From positions 52,463 through 116,462 of the forward strand of contig NZ_RCTF01000017.1 in assembly GCF_003667445.1 (NCBI RefSeq): 64,000 nucleotides of DNA. Reading direction: 5' to 3'. Of this stretch, positions 8,643 through 16,636 are shown piece by piece. The translations under genes were made by a program, and so were the position numbers. Numbering within the stretch: the first letter of the stretch is position 1; each line of letters begins with the position of its first letter. The stretch comes from Xanthobacter tagetidis. GTDB taxonomy: Bacteria > Pseudomonadota > Alphaproteobacteria > Rhizobiales > Xanthobacteraceae. The notes under the pieces are model-generated. The model made no database searches and was not told where the DNA came from. It saw only the letters and a program-made list of their open reading frames with translations.

Positions 8643-9131
8643 ATGGCATCCCGCACGATGATGGCCGCCTTTATGGCGACGGCGCTCTGGTCGCCGCCGC
8701 TGCACGCGCAGCTGATCGTCCACAAGGACCTTTCGCTCGCGGCGGCGCTGACCATCGCCACCACCGCCGCCGAGCGCTGCTCGACGCAGGGCTACAAGGT
8801 CGCTGTCGCCGTGGTGGGGCGCGACGGACAGATCCTGGTGCATCTTCGCGGCGACGGCGCGCCGCCGCACGCGATCGAGAACAGCTACCGGCGCGCGTTC
8901 ACGGCGCTGACTTACCGCCGGCCCTCGGCCGCCGTCGAGCAGCGGGTGCGCAAGGACTCCGGCGACATGCTGGTGCTGCTCACGCACATCATGCCGGCGC
9001 AAGGCGGCCTTCCGATCATGTTGGACGGCGACGCGCTGGGTGCGGTGGCGGTGTCCGGCTCGCCCGGCGGCGCGACCGACGAGGCCTGCGCCCAGGCGGG
9101 CCTCGACGCCGCCGCCGCGTTGCTGAAATAG
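8643..9131 (+). CDS. HbpS/GlcG-type heme-binding family protein
   Basis: 162 residues, starting at ATG 8643 after AGGAGAAC. A short signal-like N-terminus is followed by LSLAAALTIATTAAERCSTQG, VAVAVVGRDGQILVHLRGDGA, SYRRAFTALTYRRPS and DALGAVAVSGSPGGATDEACAQAGLDA (parts shown), all typical of the HbpS/GlcG (DUF336) family. Members bind heme or small ligands. It is the last gene of the exported hydroxylase operon, 34 bases after the deacetylase-fold gene, and is convergent with the EAL gene 37 bases away. The role in this operon is unknown. Confidence 0.85.
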   Translation: MASRTMMAAFMATALWSPPLHAQLIVHKDLSLAAALTIATTAAERCSTQGYKVAVAVVGRDGQILVHLRGDGAPPHAIENSYRRAFTALTYRRPSAAVEQRVRKDSGDMLVLLTHIMPAQGGLPIMLDGDALGAVAVSGSPGGATDEACAQAGLDAAAALLK

Positions 9132-9168
9132 GGATCGTCAACAGGCATCGGCGCCGGCGCGCCGCGGC

Positions 9169-10557
9169 TCAGTTCGCGAAGCCGTGGCTCTGCTGCTGGG
9201 CGAGGCCGTGGGCCGAGATGAAGTCCAGCAGCGCTTCCTCGGTCATGGGGCGGCCGAGGAAGAAGCCCTGCACCTCGTCGCACTCGTCGTTGCGCAGGCA
9301 TTCGAGCTGACTCTCGGTCTCGACGCCCTCCGCCACCACCTGCATGCCGAGCGCCCGGCCGAGCCCGACGATGGCCTGGACAATGGCGAGCGCGCCGCGG
9401 CTCTGGTCGAGGTCGCCGACGAAGCGGCGGTCGATCTTGAGCGCGTCGAACGGGAAGGTGCGCAGATAGCCGAGCGAGGAATAGCCGGTGCCGAAATCGT
9501 CCATGGACAGGCGCACGCCCAGGCCCTTGAGGCGGATCAGGATGTCCAGCGCCTTGTCGGTGTTCTCGATCAGGACGCTCTCGGTGATTTCGAGCTCCAG
9601 CCGGTGGGCCGGCAGGTCGAACGCCTTGAGCGCGGCTTCCACCGCGCCGACCAGCTCGCCGCCGCGGAACTGCACCACCGAGACGTTCACCGAGACATTG
9701 AGCTGAGGCAGGCGCGAAATCGTGTCGCAGGCCTTGCGCAGCACCCATTCGCCGAGCGGGACCACCAGCCCGCTCTTTTCGGCCAGTGGTACGAACTCGT
9801 CCGGCGCGAGCCGGCCGAGCTGGGGATGGTCCCAGCGGATCAGCGCCTCGACGCCGAGGATTTCCAGGGTCTTCGTGTTCCAGCGCGGCTGGAACAGCAG
9901 CACGAACTGGTCCGAGGTGATGGCGCGCCGCAGGTCGCCCTCCAGCGAGCGCAGGCCGCTCGCCTCGTCGTTCATGTCGGCGGAATAGAAGCGCCAGACG
10001 CCCGGCCCGTCGGACTTGGCGCGCTCCAACGCCCGCTCGGCGCTGCGCACCAGCTCGTCCGCATCGAGCCCGTCCAGCGGCGCGAGCGAGATGCCGATGG
10101 CCACCTGGGGATAGGAGGTACCCTCGGACAGGTTCACCGGCACGTTGATGGCGTCCTGGAGCCGGCGGCACAGGCCTTCGATGGTCTTCAGGCCGGTCAC
10201 GCCGGTAGCGATGAGCACGAACTCGTCCGGGCCGGTGCGCGCCACCAGGTCGTTGTCGCGCACGCAGCGGCGCAGGCGCCGCGCGATCTCGGACAGGATG
10301 GCGTCGCCGGCATTGAGGCCGAAGCTCTCATTGATGGCGCGGAAATTGTCGAGGTCGATGGCGAGCACCGCGACCGTCCGATCGCCCTCGCTGGCCGTGC
10401 CGAGGGCGCCCGAAAGGAACTCCATCATCAGGAGCCGGTTCGGCAGGTTGGTCAGGGGGTCGTGCAGGGCCAGATATTCCGACCGCCACGGTCCTCCCAG
10501 CTGCTCTGTGGCCTCGGTCGCCATTCTCCTCGCTCGATCCGTTTGTTGGGCCGCCAT
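9169..10557 (-). CDS. EAL phosphodiesterase with degenerate GGDEF domain
   Basis: 462 residues from ATG 10557; ATG 10524 with AGGAGA close by is an alternative, and more upstream frame looks non-coding. A GGDEF domain begins at LALHDPLTNLPNR, but its signature reads RTGPDEF, so the second glycine is lost. The EAL domain follows with EALIRW, NVSVVQF, ELEITES, MDDFGTGYSS, LKIDRRFV and EGVETE, all the metal and catalytic positions expected of an active c-di-GMP phosphodiesterase. No PAS or membrane sensor is visible. The protein should lower c-di-GMP, possibly with GTP-stimulated activity through the degenerate domain. It may affect the polysaccharide locus 8 kb away; that is speculation. Confidence 0.9.
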   Translation of the reverse strand: MAAQQTDRARRMATEATEQLGGPWRSEYLALHDPLTNLPNRLLMMEFLSGALGTASEGDRTVAVLAIDLDNFRAINESFGLNAGDAILSEIARRLRRCVRDNDLVARTGPDEFVLIATGVTGLKTIEGLCRRLQDAINVPVNLSEGTSYPQVAIGISLAPLDGLDADELVRSAERALERAKSDGPGVWRFYSADMNDEASGLRSLEGDLRRAITSDQFVLLFQPRWNTKTLEILGVEALIRWDHPQLGRLAPDEFVPLAEKSGLVVPLGEWVLRKACDTISRLPQLNVSVNVSVVQFRGGELVGAVEAALKAFDLPAHRLELEITESVLIENTDKALDILIRLKGLGVRLSMDDFGTGYSSLGYLRTFPFDALKIDRRFVGDLDQSRGALAIVQAIVGLGRALGMQVVAEGVETESQLECLRNDECDEVQGFFLGRPMTEEALLDFISAHGLAQQQSHGFAN

Positions 10558-10938
10558 GCCGATCGTCCGGCGGCTCGCTTGCTCGACGGTGTGGCCGCCG
10601 GTCCTGATCCTGCGGCCGGACGTCGGCGCTCCACGCTCCTGGACAGCGCCAAGTATCGAGCCCAAGACTTCCGTCAATGATTCGAGCCCGGGACTCGAAC
10701 CGACGCACACCGACCTAATTGTCCCATGGTGGGCTGTGGCCGTCCATGTGGCAAGCGCGGATATCGGTCGCGCCGGTGCCGAGGTCAAGCCTCATGCCCG
10801 CCCTGCGCCGGGCTCAAATTCCGGTGCGCTTTCTTAACAGGTTGTTACCGGGCGGCTTTTCGCGTCTCCGGCGGCGGTGCCGGCCGGGATTGGGCCGCGC
10901 GAGTGCGGCCGCTTTTTGTGCAGGGCTACCCCCGAATG
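10558..10938. other. Gene-free stretch between the EAL gene and the PatZ-like gene
   Basis: About 381 bases. It holds a palindrome at 10681-10699 (TTCGAG, 7 bases, CTCGAA) and a plus-strand hairpin with a T-run at 10893-10917. The EAL gene promoter must lie in the left part. I found no convincing small gene. Confidence 0.45.
10893..10917 (+). terminator. Plus-strand terminator-like hairpin without an upstream plus-strand gene
   Basis: GGCCGC at 10893-10898 and GCGGCC at 10905-10910 form a 6-bp stem around GCGAGT, followed by GC and five T (10913-10917). The orientation is rightward, yet both neighbouring genes run leftward. Confidence 0.4.
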
Positions 10939-13632
10939 TCACCGGTGGCCGGCTGCCGCCGGTGGCGCAAGGTCGATCGCGACCCGCATGATGGAGGGGT
11001 CCTCGCTGCCCGGCCGCATCCGGAAGCCGAGGTCCTCGGCCATGTGCAGCATGGGCAGATTCTCCCGCATCACGTCGCCGAACACGCGCTTCAGGCCGCG
11101 CTTGCGCGCATGGTCGAGGATCTCGGTCATGAGGCGGTAGCCGAGGCCGCGGCCCTTCATGTCCGAGCGCACCATGATGGCGTATTCGGCCTCCTCATTG
11201 TCCGGATCGGCGATGATGCGCACCACGCCGCAGATCTCGCCCGACGGCTCGATCGCCACGTAGGCCATCTCCCGGTCGTAATCGATCTGCGACAGGCGCG
11301 CCGCCATCAGGTGCGGGAAGTCCTTCACCGAGCCGAGGAAGCGCATGCGCACGTCCTGCGGGTCGGAGCGGCGCACCACGTCCACGAGGCCCGGCTCGTC
11401 CTCCGGCCGGATCGGCCGCAGCGCCAGGACCTGCCCGTCGGCCAGCACGATCTGGCGCTGCTGGCCCGCCGGATAGGGGCGGATGGCGAAGCGGTCGGTG
11501 CCGTTCACCTTCGCCTCGTGCACGACGATGCGCGCGTCCAGGGCGATCACGCCGTGCTCGTCGGCGAGCAGCGGGTTGATGTCCAGCTCGGCGATCTGCG
11601 GCAGGTCGGCGAGCAGCTCGCCGACCTTGATGAGCGTGCCGGCGATGGCGTCGATGTCGGCGGGGGGATGGTCGCGGTAGCCGGCCAGCAGCTTGGCGAC
11701 GCGGGTGCGCTCGATCATCTCGCGGGCCAGCACGCCGTTCAGCGGCGGCAGCGCCACCGCCCGGTCGGCGATCACCTCCACCGCGGTTCCGCCCTGGCCG
11801 AACAGGACCACCGGACCGAAGGTGGGGTCGTTGGCGATGCCGGCGATCAGCTCCTGCGCGTTCGGCCGGCGGATCATCTGCTGCACCGTGAAGCCCTCCA
11901 CCCGCGCGCCGGGCTTCCTCTCCTCCACCGAGGCGAGGATGGCGCGGCAGGCGTCCTCCACGGCGGCGGGGCTGTGCAGATCGAGCCGCACGCCGCCCAC
12001 GTCGGACTTGTGGGTGATGTCGTGCGAGATCACCTTCACCACCACCGGCCAGCCGATCTCCTCGGCGAGCCGCCCGGCCTCCTCGGGCGTGGCCGCGATG
12101 CGGGTGTCCACCACCGGAATGTCGTAGGCGGCGAGCACCGCCTTGGCCTCGAACTCGGTGAGCGCGCTGCGGCCCGTGGCGAGCACCGCGTCCACCACCT
12201 GGCGCGCCCGGCCCCGGTCCGGCTCCTCGAACGTGCGGGCCGGGGGCGTCTCCATCAGCAGGGTCTGGTTGCGCTGGTAGGAGACGAGGTGGGCGAAGGC
12301 GCGCACCGCCTCGTCCGGGGTCTCGTAGGTGGGGATCTTCCGGGCCGCGAACTTGCGCCGCACCTGCGCCACCGTCTGTTCGCCGAGCCAGCAGGTGAGC
12401 ACCGGCGCGCGCGGGCGCGTCTCCAGCAGGCCCATCACCGCCTCCGCGGCCGCACCGCTGTCGGTCACCGCGGTGGGGCAGTGGAGCACCAGGATGGCGT
12501 CCGATCCCTTGTCCGCCAGGAGCGCCGCCAGCGCGTCGCGATAGCGCACGCCCGGTCCGTCGCCGCCGATGTCGACCGGGTTGGCGTGCGACCAGCCCGC
12601 CGGGAGCACCGTGTCGAGCGCCTCCATGGTGGCGGGGGAGAGGCTGCCGAGGCGCCCCGGCGTGCCCTCCAGCGCGTCCACCGCCAGCACTCCGGCGCCG
12701 CCGCCATTGGTGAGCACCGCCAGCCGGTCGCCGGCGAGGCGGATGCCGCAGGAGAGCGTCGTCACCGCCTCGAACAGCTCGCGCAGCTCGCTCACGCGCA
12801 GCATGCCGGCGCGCCGGAAGGCGGCGTCGTAGACCGCATCCGCGCCGGCCAGCGCGCCGGTGTGGGACTGCGCCGCCTTGGCGCCGGCGGCGGTGCGCCC
12901 GGCCTTGATGACGATCACCGGCTTGGCGCGCGCGGCGATCCGCCCGGCGGACATGAACTTGCGGGCATCGGTGATGCTCTCGACATAGAGCAGGATGGCG
13001 CGGGTGGAATTGTCGAGCGCGAGGAAATCGAGCAGGTCGCCGAAATCCACGTCCGCCTTGTCGCCCAGCGAGACGATGTGGGAGAAGCCGAACCCGCGCG
13101 CGCTCGCCCAGTCGAGCACCGAGGTGGCCATGGCGCCGGACTGGGAGACGAAGGCCACGTCGCCCTTCGCCGGCATCAGGTGGGCGAAGCTGGCATTGAT
13201 GCGCGGGCCGGTGGAGATGAAGCCGAGGCAGTTCGGGCCGACGATGCGCAGCAGGTGCGGCCGTGCCGCATCGAGCATTCTCTGGCGCAGGCCCGGTCCA
13301 TCGGCCGGCGCGCCTTCACCGAAATCGGCGGTGATGACCACCGCGGCGCGGCAGCCCTTCTCGCCGAGATGGGCGATCACGCCCGGCACCGTCTCCGGCG
13401 GCGTCGCCACCACCGCGAGATCCACCGCGATGGGCAGGTCCGCCACCGAGGCATAGTTCAGCGACGAGCGGATCGCCCGTTCCTTGGGATTGACCGTGAG
13501 GATCGGCCCCTGGAACCCCGCTTCGAACAGGTTCCGGGCGATCACCGCGCCGATGGATCCGGGCCGGTTGCTGCCGCCCACCAGGGCGATGGCGCCCGGA
13601 TGGAACAAGGCGTCGAGATTGCGCGTGGTCAT
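10939..13632 (-). CDS. PatZ-like fused ADP-forming acyl-CoA synthetase / GNAT acetyltransferase
   Basis: 897 residues from ATG 13632. Order of domains: CoA-binding Rossmann (FHPGAIALVGGSNRPGSIG, ~10-130), two succinyl-CoA-ligase-like flavodoxin lobes (including FVSQSGAMATSVLDWA and SHTGALAG), ATP-grasp (VVKVISHDITHKSDVGGVRL, ~500-720) and a C-terminal GNAT domain (AEYAIMVRSDMKGRGLGYRL). This is the architecture of protein lysine acetyltransferases such as Pat/PatZ/YfiQ. The SHTGALAG motif keeps a histidine at the position phosphorylated in ADP-forming synthetases, so the synthetase half may be active. A FixK-type box lies ~107 bases upstream, suggesting induction under low oxygen. Confidence 0.9.
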   Translation of the reverse strand: MTTRNLDALFHPGAIALVGGSNRPGSIGAVIARNLFEAGFQGPILTVNPKERAIRSSLNYASVADLPIAVDLAVVATPPETVPGVIAHLGEKGCRAAVVITADFGEGAPADGPGLRQRMLDAARPHLLRIVGPNCLGFISTGPRINASFAHLMPAKGDVAFVSQSGAMATSVLDWASARGFGFSHIVSLGDKADVDFGDLLDFLALDNSTRAILLYVESITDARKFMSAGRIAARAKPVIVIKAGRTAAGAKAAQSHTGALAGADAVYDAAFRRAGMLRVSELRELFEAVTTLSCGIRLAGDRLAVLTNGGGAGVLAVDALEGTPGRLGSLSPATMEALDTVLPAGWSHANPVDIGGDGPGVRYRDALAALLADKGSDAILVLHCPTAVTDSGAAAEAVMGLLETRPRAPVLTCWLGEQTVAQVRRKFAARKIPTYETPDEAVRAFAHLVSYQRNQTLLMETPPARTFEEPDRGRARQVVDAVLATGRSALTEFEAKAVLAAYDIPVVDTRIAATPEEAGRLAEEIGWPVVVKVISHDITHKSDVGGVRLDLHSPAAVEDACRAILASVEERKPGARVEGFTVQQMIRRPNAQELIAGIANDPTFGPVVLFGQGGTAVEVIADRAVALPPLNGVLAREMIERTRVAKLLAGYRDHPPADIDAIAGTLIKVGELLADLPQIAELDINPLLADEHGVIALDARIVVHEAKVNGTDRFAIRPYPAGQQRQIVLADGQVLALRPIRPEDEPGLVDVVRRSDPQDVRMRFLGSVKDFPHLMAARLSQIDYDREMAYVAIEPSGEICGVVRIIADPDNEEAEYAIMVRSDMKGRGLGYRLMTEILDHARKRGLKRVFGDVMRENLPMLHMAEDLGFRMRPGSEDPSIMRVAIDLAPPAAAGHR

Positions 13633-13732
13633 GTCTCGCCTCGCTGGTGCGGCGGCGCGGCCGCCGGCATTGGCGCTCGGACTATGCCCCAAAGGTAAGA
13701 CGGCCGTGCGTGCGTGTCCGCACGATTTGCCC

Positions 13733-13746
13733 TTGAGGAAGCTCAA
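13733..13746. promoter_or_regulatory. FixK/FNR-type box upstream of the PatZ-like gene
   Basis: TTGA, six bases, TCAA matches the FixK2 consensus TTG(A/C)-N6-(T/G)CAA. It is nested in a longer perfect inverted repeat with 9-base arms (13729-13737 and 13742-13750). Its centre is about 107 bases upstream of ATG 13632. fixK itself is 2.9 kb away. Confidence 0.6.
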
Positions 13747-13863
13747 GGGCCGGCAGCGACCGCCTGCGCGGCAGTACGGCGGCGGCGTTTCCTGGACTTC
13801 GGCTTCTGGGCAGCGCGTTCTCGGGGCGCGCTTTGGTTGAACCCGGGTTTCCTGCCGGCGGCG

Positions 13864-14247
13864 CTAGCAGGGGCGCGAGCGGCAATAGCTGTCGCGCACC
13901 GCCTCGCTGAGCTGGTTGCCGAGCAGGGGTTTCTCGATGATCGCGACACCCTGGTGGTCGGCGCGGCGCCGCACATGGGCGGCCGGATTCGAAGTGATGA
14001 GGAAGCTCGGCAGCTTCACGTCGCGCCGGTCCAGCTCGTTGAGAAGGTCGAGCCCGTTCAGACCCGGGAGATTGTAGTCGACGATCATGCAGCCGCGGCA
14101 CGAAATCTCGGCGTCGAGCAGCTCCCGCGAGCTGGCATAGGTGCGCACGCAGAAGCCTTCGATCTCCAGGGCGAACTTCAGGGAACTGCAGACCGCCATG
14201 TCATCGTCCACCACGTGGACAATCCAGCACTTCGCCTCGCCGGTCAT
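13864..14247 (-). CDS. Receiver-only response regulator of the fix cluster
   Basis: 127 residues consisting of one CheY-like receiver domain. The acidic pocket is seen in HVVDDDMAV, the phosphorylation aspartate in CMIVDYNLPGLNG, and the conserved lysine in IIEKPLLGNQL. There is no output domain. It lies ~110 bases downstream of fixJ on the same strand and is FixJ-receiver-like, so it could compete for FixL phosphate, as receiver-only proteins do in other FixL systems. A FixK-type box ~94 bases upstream of its start would make it a feedback element. The function is inferred from context. Confidence 0.82.
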   Translation of the reverse strand: MTGEAKCWIVHVVDDDMAVCSSLKFALEIEGFCVRTYASSRELLDAEISCRGCMIVDYNLPGLNGLDLLNELDRRDVKLPSFLITSNPAAHVRRRADHQGVAIIEKPLLGNQLSEAVRDSYCRSRPC

Positions 14248-14334
14248 CGCCTCTCATCCCTTCCCACGACCCGCTCGTAGGGTTGCACGTGGCCGGTGAA
14301 GGCAAACAGGTAGCGTCCGGCAAAACCGCGCGCC

Positions 14335-14348
14335 TTGCGGCAGATCAA
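14335..14348. promoter_or_regulatory. FixK/FNR-type box upstream of the receiver-only gene
   Basis: TTGC, six bases, TCAA fits the FixK2-type consensus TTG(A/C)-N6-(T/G)CAA. It lies in the gap between fixJ and the receiver-only gene, centred ~94 bases before the receiver start. Confidence 0.5.
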
Positions 14349-14354
14349 CGGGGT

Positions 14355-14987
14355 TCACGCGCCGCGCGGGACGATGCCGGCGAGCAGCGCCATGCGCACC
14401 AGTTCCGACAGGCTCTGCGCCTTCATCTTGGTCATCACGTTGGCGCGGTAGACCTCGACGGTGCGCGGGCTGATGCCGAGGTCGTAGGCGATCATCTTGT
14501 TGGCCTGGCCGGCGACCAGCAATTCCAGCACCTGGCGCTCGCGCTGGGACAAGGCGGCGATCCGCTCGGCCGCCTCGCCGCGCAAGGCGTCGTGCTGGTG
14601 GGTCTTCTCGCGCCGGGCGAGCGCCGACTTCACCACGTCGATGATCGCCACGTCGTCGAACGGCTTCTCCAGGAAGTCGGCGGCGCCGAGCTTCATGGCC
14701 GTCACCGCCAGCGGCACGTCGCCATGCCCGGTGATGACCACCACCGGCACGGCGGAGCCCTTGTCCTTTAGGTGCTGCAGCAGGTCGATGCCGGTCATGT
14801 CCGGCATGCGCACGTCGGTGATGATGCAGCCGGCGGCGGGGTCCACCGCCGGCAGGCCGGCGTCCACGAACGCGCGCGCCGAGGGATGCTCGCGCACCTC
14901 GTAGCCGACGGTCGCGAGCAGGAAGGCGAGGGATTGGCGCACCGCGTCGTCGTCATCGATCACATGGATGACCGCCGTCTCAGTCAT
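14355..14987 (-). CDS. fixJ: Two-component response regulator FixJ
   Basis: 210 residues from ATG 14987, which overlaps the fixL stop by 8 bases (ATGACTGA), so translation is coupled. Receiver domain: VIHVIDDDDAVRQSL, phosphorylation site CIITDVRMPDMTG (~Asp 55), VVITGHGDV and FLEKPFDD. C-terminal LuxR-type domain: LSQRERQVLELLVAGQANK, then ISPRTVEVYRANVMTKM. FixJ receives phosphate from the oxygen sensor FixL when oxygen is low and activates fixK and related promoters. The gene order fixL-fixJ and the length are typical of rhizobial and Xanthobacteraceae systems. Confidence 0.95.
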   Translation of the reverse strand: MTETAVIHVIDDDDAVRQSLAFLLATVGYEVREHPSARAFVDAGLPAVDPAAGCIITDVRMPDMTGIDLLQHLKDKGSAVPVVVITGHGDVPLAVTAMKLGAADFLEKPFDDVAIIDVVKSALARREKTHQHDALRGEAAERIAALSQRERQVLELLVAGQANKMIAYDLGISPRTVEVYRANVMTKMKAQSLSELVRMALLAGIVPRGA

Positions 14988-16470
14988 CGACCGTCGCCTC
15001 CTCGTCCACGGCGCGCAGGGTGAAGCGGAACACGGAGCCGCCCTCCGGGTTGGGATCGGCCCAGATGCGCCCGCCATGGGCCTCGATGATGGTGCGCGAG
15101 ATGGACAGCCCGACCCCCATGCCGTGGCGCTTGGTTGTAAGGAACGGCGTGAACAATTGCGCGCTCACCTCCGGACTGATCCCGTGGCCGGTGTCGGACA
15201 CGCTGATGAGAACCATGTCGTCCTCCGCCGGTTCGGTCCGGACCATGAGCTCGCGGCGCGGCGTCTCCATCATCGCCTCCACCGCGTTGCGCATCAAGTT
15301 GAGTAATACCTGCTGCACCTGGACCTTGTCCGCAAGCACGAGGTCGCATTTCTGGCCGAACTGAAACCGGACCTGGATACCGTGTTCCTTGGCGCCCACC
15401 AAGGCCAGGGCGCTGGCCTCCTCCACCAGCTTGGAGAGGCTCTCCAGCCGCCGCTCGCTCTCCCCGCGGGAGACGAAGTCCCTGAGCCGGCGGATGATCT
15501 GGCCCGCGCGCAGCGCCTGCTCGCCGGCCTTCTCCAGCGCGTCCTGCATCATCTCCACGCGCGGCGGGTCGCTCTCCAGCAGCCGGCGCGAGCCCTTGAT
15601 GTAGTTGGCGATGGCCGACAGCGGCTGGTTCAGCTCGTGGGCCAGCGTCGAGGCCATCTCGCCCATGGCGGTGAGGCGCGAGATGTGGACCAGCTCCGCC
15701 TGCAGCTCCTGGAGTCGCGCCTCGGTCTCCTGGCGCTCGGTGAGGTCGCGGATGAAGCCGGTGAAGAAGCGTTCGGAGGCGGACTTCATCTCGCCGACGG
15801 ACAGCTCCATGGGGAAGGTGGTGCCATCCTTGCGCTCGCCCACCACCACGCGGCCGATGCCGATGATGCGCCGCTCGCCGGTGGTCAGGTAGCGCTGGAT
15901 GTAGCCGTCATGGGCGGTGCGGTAGGGTTCGGGCATGAGCGCGGAGACGTTGCGCCCCACCGCCTCTGCGGCGACGAGGCCGAACAGGCGCTCCGCGGCG
16001 GACGAGAAGGAGCGGATCACGCCCCGCGCGTCGATCACCACCATGGCGTCGGGCACGGTGTCGAGGATCGAGGAGAGATGTGCCTCCCGCGCCATCAGGT
16101 CGCGATTGTGCGCCACCGCGTCGGAGGTGGAGCGGCGCAGCCGCTCGCCCATGGCGCAGATGCCGAGGCCGCAGGCGGCGAACAGAGCGGCGGCGGCCGG
16201 GTCGAAGGCGGCATCCGGCACGAGGGCGGCCGTGATCGCCGCGCCGGCGATGCCGGCGATGAGCGCCGCGATGCCGGCCGGAAGGCCGCGCGCGCTCACC
16301 GCCACCACGGCGCCGAGCAGCACCGGCAGGCCGTGGGCGCCGAGCGGGGGCACCGCGAACAGCCGGCACGCCACAAGCGCCGCCGCGGCCACCGCCACGC
16401 CGGCGACCGCCTGCCGCGCCGAGGCCCATGCCGCCGCGCCTGTTGCCGACCCTGCCTTGGTCTCGCTCAC
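14980..16470 (-). CDS. fixL: Oxygen-sensing histidine kinase FixL
   Basis: 496 residues. The N-terminal ~110 residues hold several membrane segments (VAGVAVAAAALVACRLFAV, LGAVVAVSARGLPAGIAALI), so this is a membrane-bound FixL. A heme-PAS domain follows: LDTVPDAMVVIDARGVI, with YRTAHDGYIQRYLTTGERRI, whose histidine is the proximal heme ligand in known FixL, and RIIGIGRVV. The kinase core has the H-box AHELNQPLSAIANYIKG, the N-box NLMRNAVEAM, and the G-boxes DTGHGISPE and GMGVGLSIS. It signals low oxygen to FixJ. The gene is divergent from fixK with a 166-base gap in which I found no FixK box. Confidence 0.95.
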   Translation of the reverse strand: MSETKAGSATGAAAWASARQAVAGVAVAAAALVACRLFAVPPLGAHGLPVLLGAVVAVSARGLPAGIAALIAGIAGAAITAALVPDAAFDPAAAALFAACGLGICAMGERLRRSTSDAVAHNRDLMAREAHLSSILDTVPDAMVVIDARGVIRSFSSAAERLFGLVAAEAVGRNVSALMPEPYRTAHDGYIQRYLTTGERRIIGIGRVVVGERKDGTTFPMELSVGEMKSASERFFTGFIRDLTERQETEARLQELQAELVHISRLTAMGEMASTLAHELNQPLSAIANYIKGSRRLLESDPPRVEMMQDALEKAGEQALRAGQIIRRLRDFVSRGESERRLESLSKLVEEASALALVGAKEHGIQVRFQFGQKCDLVLADKVQVQQVLLNLMRNAVEAMMETPRRELMVRTEPAEDDMVLISVSDTGHGISPEVSAQLFTPFLTTKRHGMGVGLSISRTIIEAHGGRIWADPNPEGGSVFRFTLRAVDEEATVDD

Positions 16471-16636
16471 GTTTGCACCTCGTTCACGGGGTCCCGATCC
16501 GGTTTAGGCGCGTCCGAGCGCCTCCGTAATTCTACCTAAGGGGACGGACTTAAGTGTAAGAGCCGAATTTATCGTTTTCCGGCAAGCGCCTATCCAAAAC
16601 GGGCCTCCCGAGCGAGGCGCATTGCAGGAGGTAACG

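Noticed and set aside
10681..10705. tRNA T-arm-like string (GGGACTCGAACC) on the minus strand
   Set aside because: The flanks cannot form a full T stem, acceptor stem or anticodon arm. It is better explained as the palindrome TTCGAG-N7-CTCGAA.
10726..13698. Very long plus-strand open frame opposite the PatZ-like gene
   Set aside because: It is the antisense shadow of a well-supported gene in GC-rich DNA, with arginine/histidine-rich low-complexity translation and no family motif.
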